A DNA stretch of 12,417 nucleotides from Candidatus Rhodoferax bjergmarkensis (GTDB lineage: Bacteria; Pseudomonadota; Gammaproteobacteria; Burkholderiales; Burkholderiaceae_C). The translations under genes and the position numbers were made by a program. The notes under the pieces are model-generated. The model was not told where the DNA came from. It did no database searches and was given only the letters and a program-made list of their open reading frames with translations. The stretch lies in assembly GCA_016708345.1 (NCBI GenBank), contig JADJFX010000012.1:1-12417 (forward strand), given 5' to 3'. Of the stretch, positions 7,013 through 12,417 are shown one piece after another. Every line of letters starts with the position of its first letter. Position 1 is the stretch's first letter.

Positions 7013-7857
7013 GGTAAGGCCTTCCTGCGTATCGCCTCGCGAGCCAGACCCTGTTCCAGCGAAATTTGCGGAAAATAACCAATACAACGATACAGCGATT
7101 CATCTGCAGCAAAGGAGTTGTCGGGGATGTCCGACTTGGAAAAATCAAAGCGGATTGCACTCGTGCTACCGAAAGCAGCTACCGCAGCCGCTGCGATCCC
7201 GGAGAAGCGTACGTTGGATTGACTGACGCAGGGGTAACGACCTTTGATGCGCTGTTGCACGACGCGGGAGATGACCGCAGCCACATCTGCAGCATGTATG
7301 AAATTGCGCAGGGCATCGTTGCGTCCGTACAAAACAATTTCTTCGTTACGCTGCGCACGATCCAGCAAGGCATAAAGAAAAGGCTGGTGACGGCGGTAGG
7401 ATTCGCCTTCGCCATATAGTTGCCCAAGTCGCAGCACGGCTAACGGCAACGCGACATTGTCACAATAATGTTGGGCCAGTTCTTCGGCATGCCGTTTGGA
7501 CAGAGCATAGCTGGTGTAGAACGGGGAGTCCTCGTCCAGCCCAGCGAAGATGCTGGAAACCTGCACCAGTTGACCGACTCCAGCATGGGTGCAAGCATGA
7601 GCTAACTTGAGCAGTCCCAATACATTCACGTTTTCGGCGGCCAGCATTTCGTCAAAACTGGGTCCCCCGAAATGCGCCGCCAAATTGATCGCAGCATCCA
7701 GCCCAGCAGGTAATTCAAAACGTTCTGCAGACCATGTCAGGTCCAGTTCAACATCGCAACCGCTTCGTCCCGCCGTTAAAACTTCAGCGAATGAGTCCAG
7801 CACAGGACGAAGCACCTGAGCTAGCGCAGACTGCCCGCCTACAAGTAGTATTTTCAT
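7009..7857 (-). CDS. NAD(P)-dependent epimerase/dehydratase (extended SDR)
   Basis: A 282-residue intact protein starting MKILLVGGQSALAQ. It starts at ATG 7855-7857, overlapping the methyltransferase stop as ATGA; the frame is open ten codons further upstream, but the Rossmann strand must be N-terminal. The cofactor loop is atypical (GGQSALAQ rather than GGAGFIG), as often in RmlD-like or degenerate SDRs. The active site looks complete: VQVSSIFAG with serine at about 101-102, and Y117-x-x-x-K121 in YTSYALSKRHAEEL. Later motifs, RLGQLYGEGE and RNFIHAADVA, are standard in nucleotide-sugar epimerases, dehydratases and reductases. The likely role is to change the stereochemistry or oxidation state of a nucleotide sugar, perhaps supplying the keto-sugar for the aminotransferase or reducing a late intermediate. 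The substrate cannot be assigned. The stop overlaps the ATP-grasp start as GTGA. Confidence 0.82.
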   Translation of the reverse strand: MKILLVGGQSALAQVLRPVLDSFAEVLTAGRSGCDVELDLTWSAERFELPAGLDAAINLAAHFGGPSFDEMLAAENVNVLGLLKLAHACTHAGVGQLVQVSSIFAGLDEDSPFYTSYALSKRHAEELAQHYCDNVALPLAVLRLGQLYGEGESYRRHQPFLYALLDRAQRNEEIVLYGRNDALRNFIHAADVAAVISRVVQQRIKGRYPCVSQSNVRFSGIAAAAVAAFGSTSAIRFDFSKSDIPDNSFAADESLYRCIGYFPQISLEQGLAREAIRRKALP

Positions 7858-8577
7858 CGTGAGGAAATCTCGGCCAGCAAGCCGCAACTGAGTTCGGGAT
7901 AGTCAATGCCGACGCTGCAAAGTGCGTCTATCACCTTGCGATCCAGTTGCAGGGAAACGATCTGGCTGGTAGTGAAAGGCTTTAAGTAGATGCCTTCAAG
8001 CCGATCCACACCGCAGCCAGCTTGCGTGATGATGGCACTCAAAGTATCTACAGTGTAAAAGCGTTGGTGTCCAAGCAAAAGATCGTTCTTGGACAAGGTG
8101 GTTAGGTTGTCAAGCAACCCGGCTAACTGGCCCAATCGGCGGTTTGAGTACTGCAGCGTTGGGCACAGCGATAAACATCTTGCCTCCAGGGGCAAGAAAA
8201 TCGCGAAAGCGCGACAAAATCAACAGGGGGTCGTCCACATGCTCAAGGATAAAACCCATTACGATTACGTCGAATCGCTCGTCGGTGGAAAAGCTTTCGA
8301 ACCAGGTTTCAACAATCACGGCGCGGCAGTCCGTGTGTTTTCACGGAAAGTGTGGAATCACGGCGGGCGAACCTTCCAGCACTACGTGGCGTGCGAATTG
8401 TCGTGAAAAAATATCGGTGGTGTAGCCGTGACCCAGCCCTAGTTCCAGCAACGAGCCTGCCGAGCCAGCGTGTTGCAATATCCGTTGCGGATACCAGGTT
8501 AGCAAAATCTCGTTATCGAAATCGTAAAGGTTGTCGCCCTGATAGGCGACAACATACGTATCAAGGGTGTTATTCAT
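7854..8577 (-). pseudogene. Class I SAM-dependent methyltransferase (paralogue of 2649-3406), frameshifted
   Basis: About 240 residues when repaired. ATG 8575-8577 gives MNNTLDTYVVAYQGDN; a TTG 18 bases upstream is an alternative start. Motifs are clear: SAM motif I as SLLELGLGHGYTTDIF, the acidic strand VVLEGSP, FDVIVMGFILEHVDDP, then LAPGGKMFIAVPNA. Breaks: TGA at 8341-8343, best explained by an extra C in the CC at 8345-8346 plus a missing A in the run at 8338-8341, which together give HFREKHTDC; and an extra A in the run at 8143-8145, whose removal joins PNAAVL to NRRLGQLAGLL and makes the length 723, divisible by three. The C-terminal half (GHQRFYTVDTLSAIITQAG, DRLEGIYLKPF, IDYPELS) parallels that of the methyltransferase at 2649-3406. 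The stop overlaps the SDR start as ATGA; 36 bases separate it from the WbqC gene. The substrate is unknown, probably a sugar of the glycan. Confidence 0.8.
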
Positions 8578-8613
8578 TCGATGGCGGATCTTCAATTAGG
8601 ACTGTGTGCTGCG

Positions 8614-9313
8614 TTAGATCAAATCATAGCCACTAAATACATTCGTTCGGGTCAGCTCTGCTGGACTGAACATCATCACGTCCACAATCGAAAGCCACGG
8701 TACGAACGGCGCATCGAACTGGGTGTAAGCATGCGGTTTTGATTGAATGAATTTAAGCGCAATACCCTGCGACTGAAAATCGGCCTTGGCATACAGTTCC
8801 ATGCCGCCGATAGCGTTAATGTATGTTTTTGCTCCAAGCGCTTGGCATAGTGCCAGCACTTTTTTCTGGCCCTTTAATGAGTGATCAATTTGAATCTCCG
8901 ATGACATACGGATTTGCGTTTTCACATCAAGGTGCGTGCATACGCTAATGATTGAGTGGCGCAAGTATTCAAACAGATTGTCATTTTCATATTGCACAAT
9001 TTCTTCCACCAGCGGGAAGGTTTGCGCAAAATACGGTGCACGGTGGTACGCGCCCCGGAATTGGTTGAGCAATTTGTCTCGTTTAAAAGTGCTGGAAAGC
9101 TCACGCTCACAGATATTCAAATAATCCGAGTCACTTTTCAAGGGGAGGAAAAAATTGCATCTTTGCCGTTTTGCAGCAACCGGTTGCGATTGATCCAGCC
9201 CTTTTGGTGTATTTGATGTTGTCATACAAAATGAACACATCCACCGCTGCTAGCAACTGGTAGTAGCCGATGTAGGGCAGAAAATAGGGCTGCATGATGG
9301 CAAGCTTCATCAT
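8614..9313 (-). pseudogene. WbqC-family protein, frameshifted
   Basis: The repaired product is 233 residues, the usual size for the WbqC-like family (PF08889), which occurs in many O-antigen and glycan clusters. The N-terminus MMKLAIMQPYFLPYIGYYQL and the following VFILYDNIKYTK are diagnostic. The body continues with LKSDSDYLNICEREL, HRAPYFAQTFPLVEEI, NLFEYLRHSI and the IGGMELYAK segment. Two single-base losses split it: AAAA at 9202-9205 (one A short; the repair gives KKGWINRNRLLQNGK) and CC at 9147-9148 (one C short; the repair gives IFSLPLKSD). Adding both makes the length 702, a multiple of three. AAGGA lies five bases before the first ATG (9313) and eight before the second (9310), so either could be used. 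The biochemical function of this family is not firmly known to me; an acyl or aminoacyl transfer role on amino sugars would fit its neighbours but is inference. Confidence 0.83.
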
Positions 9314-9318
9314 CTCAA

Positions 9319-9323
9319 TCCTT
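9319..9323 (-). promoter_or_regulatory. Ribosome binding site of the WbqC-family gene
   Basis: AAGGA on the minus strand lies five bases before ATG 9311-9313 and eight before ATG 9308-9310, inside the gap after the aminotransferase stop. It supports independent initiation of this gene. Confidence 0.45.
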
Positions 9324-9352
9324 GCAAATCGTTCACTCGCCGGGAACTTTTC

Positions 9353-10456
9353 CTATGCCGAGGCTATGAATGTACATATTTCTTCCACCACCTGCATCTC
9401 CAAATCAGGATAAATGGGCAGGCAAAGGATTTGCTGTGAAGCCGCTGTGGCTACGGGCAGATTCTCGCGGTTGGCTGAGGGTAGACCGCGGTACATCGAA
9501 AAATCCGTGATGAGGGGATAAAAATAACGACGAGGATGAATTCCCAGCTCTTTGAGCTTTTGGTTTAACGCATCCCGGCCAAGCGGGTAGTCTGGTTTGA
9601 CAAGTACCGGGAAATACGCGTAATTCGCCACCCTTTCACCCGCCGCATTCAAACAGTGTATTCCTTTGACTTGTTTTAACCTCGCCCGGTAGGCAGCATC
9701 AATAGCCTGGCGGTGCAAGATGGCTTGTTCCACATACTTCAGCTGCAATAGCCCCAAGGCAGCGTTAAATTCACTCATTTTTCCGTTGATGCCGGGGGCC
9801 ACTACATTGACCTCGCCAACATGGTCAAAGTTTTTCAGATGGTCAATGCGGGTTTTGGTTTTCTCGTCCGGGCAGATGATGGCCCCGCCCTCAAAGGTAT
9901 AATGCCTTGGTGGCATGAAAGCTGAGCACCGAGAGGTCGCCGTGGCGCAGCACACTGCCACCAGCGTCTTGCACCCAAAGGCGTGGGCGGCATCGTAGAT
10001 AACTTTAAGGTTGTAGTTGTCGGCAATTTTTTGGATGGCGTCTACATCGCAGGGGTGTCCGTAGACGTGAACAGGCATGATGGCCGTGGTTTGCGGGGTG
10101 ATTGCGGATTCAATTTTTGCCGGGTCCAGGTTGAGCGTATTGGGGTCAATGTCGACAAAAACCGGCTTGATGCCGTTCCAGAGCAACGAATGCGCTGTTG
10201 CCACAAAAGAATAGGGCGTGGTGATGACTTCCCCGGTGATGCGCATGGCCTGCAATGCGGTAACCAGTGCAATGGTTGCATTGGTAAAGAGCGCTAGGTG
10301 CTTAATGCCCAGATGGGCGCACAAGGTTTGTTCCAATTGTTGGTGAAACGGTCCGCAATTGGTCAAAACCTTGCTATCCCATATTTGTTGCAAATACGGG
10401 TAAAACTCTTCCAGCGGAGGCAAATAAGGTTGGGTAACGTAGACAGGTTTGCGCAT
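9353..10456 (-). CDS. DegT/DnrJ/EryC1/StrS sugar aminotransferase, VioA-like
   Basis: A PLP enzyme of 367 residues as read, transferring an amino group (usually from glutamate) to a keto nucleotide sugar. MRKPVYVTQPYLPPLEEF, then KVLTNCGPFHQQLEQ, TPYSFVATAHSLLWNG, KPVFVDIDPNTLNLDP, and TAIMPVHVYGHPCD follow the pattern I associate with VioA-type dTDP-4-amino-4,6-dideoxyglucose transaminases. D155 in YDAAHAFG would bind the PLP nitrogen. Between about 9898 and 9975 the reading frame is wrong but self-correcting: one missing base at CCC 9974-9976 and two near 9896-9900. Restored, this stretch reads VQDAGGSVLRHGDLS then SFHATKALYTFEGG and supplies the Schiff-base lysine (codon 9906-9908) that the ORF as written lacks. 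ATG 10454-10456 is chosen over the open frame up to 10615, because the family starts at about this point and AAAGG lies upstream. It is probably the first gene of the operon. Confidence 0.86.
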   Translation of the reverse strand: MRKPVYVTQPYLPPLEEFYPYLQQIWDSKVLTNCGPFHQQLEQTLCAHLGIKHLALFTNATIALVTALQAMRITGEVITTPYSFVATAHSLLWNGIKPVFVDIDPNTLNLDPAKIESAITPQTTAIMPVHVYGHPCDVDAIQKIADNYNLKVIYDAAHAFGCKTLVAVCCATATSRCSAFMPPRHYTFEGGAIICPDEKTKTRIDHLKNFDHVGEVNVVAPGINGKMSEFNAALGLLQLKYVEQAILHRQAIDAAYRARLKQVKGIHCLNAAGERVANYAYFPVLVKPDYPLGRDALNQKLKELGIHPRRYFYPLITDFSMYRGLPSANRENLPVATAASQQILCLPIYPDLEMQVVEEICTFIASA

Positions 10457-10971
10457 GGTGTGATGCCTTTCGCTTGGGGCCGTGTATCGGATCAATAAGC
10501 CGACGCTGCAACTGTAACCGTGAATTCCCCCCGCCACAAAACTCCCCGACTGCCATCCGTGCTTTTCCAATAGCTGACCCCGGAAATCACTATTCCACGG
10601 TCCACAGCCTTGCACAGGTCATAAATGGCGAGCAGGGCCACTTGCACGGCAATGACTCTCAAAATAGGTAAGTGAAAACATGGATAGACTGCACCCGATG
10701 GAATCAAATTCTTATACTGCCTGTTTTTCGCCTTCTCCTGCGCCGTAGGGTGTCCTGATAGGTAACGTGCAAAACTGTCATTCTCATACCATTAATCACG
10801 ACGGCCCCGATTGCAGCGCAAGTGCCCGACGCTGCGCCGATGCTTCTGCAGGCACGGGGCTGCGCCTTGCCTTATTGCAGCGAGGCCCGCGACAGGGTGC
10901 CTTGTGTCAAGAGCGGCAAGATCAGATTCAAGGGCTTTTTTGCAGGGTGACGGGTTCTGAGTTTTGAGTTT
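10457..10971. other. Intergenic region between divergent operons, no recognised gene
   Basis: About 515 bases separate the aminotransferase start from the ligase start. Promoters for both directions should lie here, but I see no convincing -35/-10 pair, only an isolated AT-rich TTATACT-like stretch at about 10712-10718. Short open frames exist. One on the minus strand at 10492-10707 has a hydrophobic segment PILRVIAVQVALLAIYDLCK and could be a gene remnant. One on the plus strand up to about 10950 encodes a cysteine-bearing tail GCALPYCSEARDRVPCVKSG. Neither matches a family I recognise. A pilin gene next to the ligase was looked for and not found. Given the indel rate nearby, a degraded or misread gene could be hidden here. 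Confidence 0.5.
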
Positions 10972-12417
10972 ATGCAAGCCCCTAGTTGTCTTCTTTCTCA
11001 TCACCCTGCCTGGCTAAATCCATTCACCTTCGGCCTCGCCCTGGCGTGGTGCCGCTGCTATTTTTCATTGGCGTGTGCGGCAGCGGTGCTGGGGGTATCT
11101 GGCGTGAGCCCGGGGGTGATGCTACGTGAACGGCTGGTGCGCGCTACCGCCACTGCCTGGCTATTCGCCGCCTTGCTCAGCAGTCTGCTGGGCCTGCTGC
11201 AGTATTTTGGCGAAACCGCCGTCTTTGGGATGTGGGTCAACAGCACAGCGTTAGGCGAAGCCTATGCCAATTTGCGCCAGCGCAATCAGTTTGCGACGCT
11301 GACCAACATTGGTCTGGCCGCGCTGCTGTGGTGGCTGGCGCAGGGGAAATTGCTATGGCCAGCGCGCCCACCCGCTCTAGGGCAAGCCAGCGCCAAAACC
11401 AGCCAGCTGCCATGGGTTTGGGGTGGGGTGGCCATGCTGCTGGCCATGGGCAACGCCGCCTCGTCGTCCCGCACCGGGTTGCTGCAACTGTTGATGCTGA
11501 TGCTCATGGCTTGGTGGTGGAGTGGCAAGCAGGGCGCTGGGCGCAAGCGCGAGGTGCGTTATATTGTCTTGCCGCCGCACTGGCTTACGTGGTGGCGGTC
11601 ATTGCGCTGGCCCCGCTTGGCCGGGGCTGGACCCTAACGCCACCGGCATGCTGGCGCGTTTGCAGGCGGGCGACCCGGCCTGTGCCAGCCGACTGACGCT
11701 GTGGGGCAATGTACTGCACTTGATTGCGCAAAAGCCCTGGTTGGGCTGGGGCTGGGGCAACCTGGACTATGCCCATTTCATCACCCTGTACCCCGGCGCG
11801 CGGTTTTGCGACATTTTGGACAACGCGCACAACCTGCCGCTGCATCTGGCGGTGGAGCTGGGCTTGCCGGTGGCGCTGCTGGTTTGTGGCACCGGGCTGT
11901 GGCTGGTGTGGCACGCGCAGCCTTGGCGGGAGGCTGACCCCACGCGTCAGCTGGCTTGGTCTGTACTGGCCGTGATTTTGCTGCACAGCTTGCTGGAATA
12001 CCCGCTGTGGTACGGGCCGTTTCAGATGGCATTTGGTTTTGAGCGTGTGGATGCTGTGGAGAGTCAGAAGCGTCAAGTTCCAAAATACAGATGCTTTTAG
12101 GCCTGTAGCGCCCATCCTGTTTGCGCAGCAGCTTTATATTTTTTAATAGCGTTTATTGCCTATGCCGCTTGGGACTACACCGCATCAGCCAGAATTTACC
12201 GGCCCAGAACAGGCGCGCCGCGGCCTACAGGACAATACGCTGGAGAAATTCAGGTTCATGGCTGTTCAAAACCGTGTGCGCTTTTGCCGAACTCACCACC
12301 ACGAGCTTGGACCCCACGCTAATGCGGCGCACGTGAACAGCCGGCCAAGGATGTGCTGCATTTTTCACCCGAAGGCCGCGTGATCGAGAAACCGGTCGAG
12401 AGCGCCGTGATGCTGGG
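10972..12417 (+). pseudogene. PglL-type O-oligosaccharyltransferase / O-antigen ligase, frameshifted and cut by window end
   Basis: A polytopic inner-membrane enzyme that would transfer a lipid-linked glycan to a protein (PglL/PilO type) or to lipid A core (WaaL type). N-terminal membrane segments WLNPFTFG, SLACAAAVLGVSG and FAALLSSLLGLLQYFGE precede NLRQRNQFATLTNIGLAAL, typical of the PglL_A region. Next come SSSRTGLLQLLML and the Wzy_C part LARLQAGDPACASRLTLWGN, PWLGWGWGN, and DNAHNLPLHLAVELG with the conserved His-Asn, ending HSLLEYPLWYGPFQMAFG. The reading then continues in other frames as VWMLWRVRSVKFQNTDAF, LYFLIAFIAYAAWDY and LEKF to the window end, so TAG at about 12098-12100 is not the true stop. 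Indels are inferred at about 11036-11080, 11540-11550, 11610-11635, 12037-12040, 12113 and 12178-12200. ATG at 10972 is the best visible start, but the true one is uncertain. It is divergent from the operon and visibly richer in G+C. Confidence 0.72.

Noticed and set aside
10457..10615. N-terminal extension of the aminotransferase
   Set aside because: The extra 53 codons have no family counterpart, and ATG 10454-10456 starts the conserved region with a purine-rich site upstream.
10492..10707. Minus-strand open frame of 71 codons as a gene
   Set aside because: Only one hydrophobic stretch is notable; no family match, no good start signal, and it runs into the aminotransferase leader in another frame. 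It is mentioned under the intergenic region.
10685..10740. Promoter with TTATACT / TATAAG as -10 element
   Set aside because: No acceptable -35 element lies 16-18 bases upstream on either strand, so I do not list it as a feature.
1..12417. tRNA, rRNA, CRISPR array, riboswitch or rho-independent terminator
   Set aside because: I saw no direct-repeat array, no cloverleaf-like sequence, and no convincing GC-rich hairpin followed by a T run.

Overview
The window is part of a bacterial surface-glycan or glycoprotein-glycan locus. The organism is most likely a betaproteobacterium of the Burkholderiales type. This is an inference from a PglL-type O-oligosaccharyltransferase at the right edge, an ISAzo13-family element, and short-overlap operon packing. 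No ribosomal or other taxonomic marker is present.

Layout. Positions 1-198 (+) hold the end of a gene that resembles the C-terminus of a TPR/SPINDLY-type (GT41-like) glycosyltransferase. It converges on a long minus-strand operon running from about 10456 down to 143. In transcription order the operon encodes: a VioA-like DegT/DnrJ/EryC1/StrS sugar aminotransferase (10456-9353), a WbqC-family protein (9313-8614), a class I SAM methyltransferase (8577-7854), an extended SDR (7857-7009), an ATP-grasp ligase (7012-6036), a metallophosphoesterase (6058-5378), two tandem paralogous GH43/GH32/GH130-like beta-propeller proteins (5354-4381 and 4384-3431), a second methyltransferase related to the first (3406-2649), and a larger two-part TylF-type methyltransferase (2656-143). 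The last gene is split by a 1323-bp ISAzo13-family insertion sequence (574-1896) whose transposase is intact. Positions 10457-10971 hold no recognisable gene. From 10972 to the window end (+), divergent from the operon, lies a broken and incomplete PglL/O-antigen-ligase-like gene.

How the genes could work together (inference). A VioA-like aminotransferase would make a 4-amino-4,6-dideoxy sugar. The ATP-grasp enzyme and the WbqC protein are candidates for adding an amide-linked acyl or aminoacyl group to that amine. The methyltransferases would O-methylate the sugar or its substituent. The ligase would transfer a finished oligosaccharide to a protein such as pilin, or to lipid A. The roles of the two propeller proteins and the phosphoesterase in such a pathway are unclear, and they are the most interesting part of the locus.

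Sequence quality. Most of the operon genes and the ligase are broken by single-base indels, nearly all in short homopolymers. Restoring the implied bases brings several gene lengths to exact multiples of three. Two genes carry compensating indel pairs that keep a long ORF open while hiding essential residues: the PLP lysine of the aminotransferase, and SAM motif I of the second methyltransferase. This looks more like consensus error than decay. A few in-frame nonsense codons, and the IS insertion itself, cannot be explained by homopolymer error.
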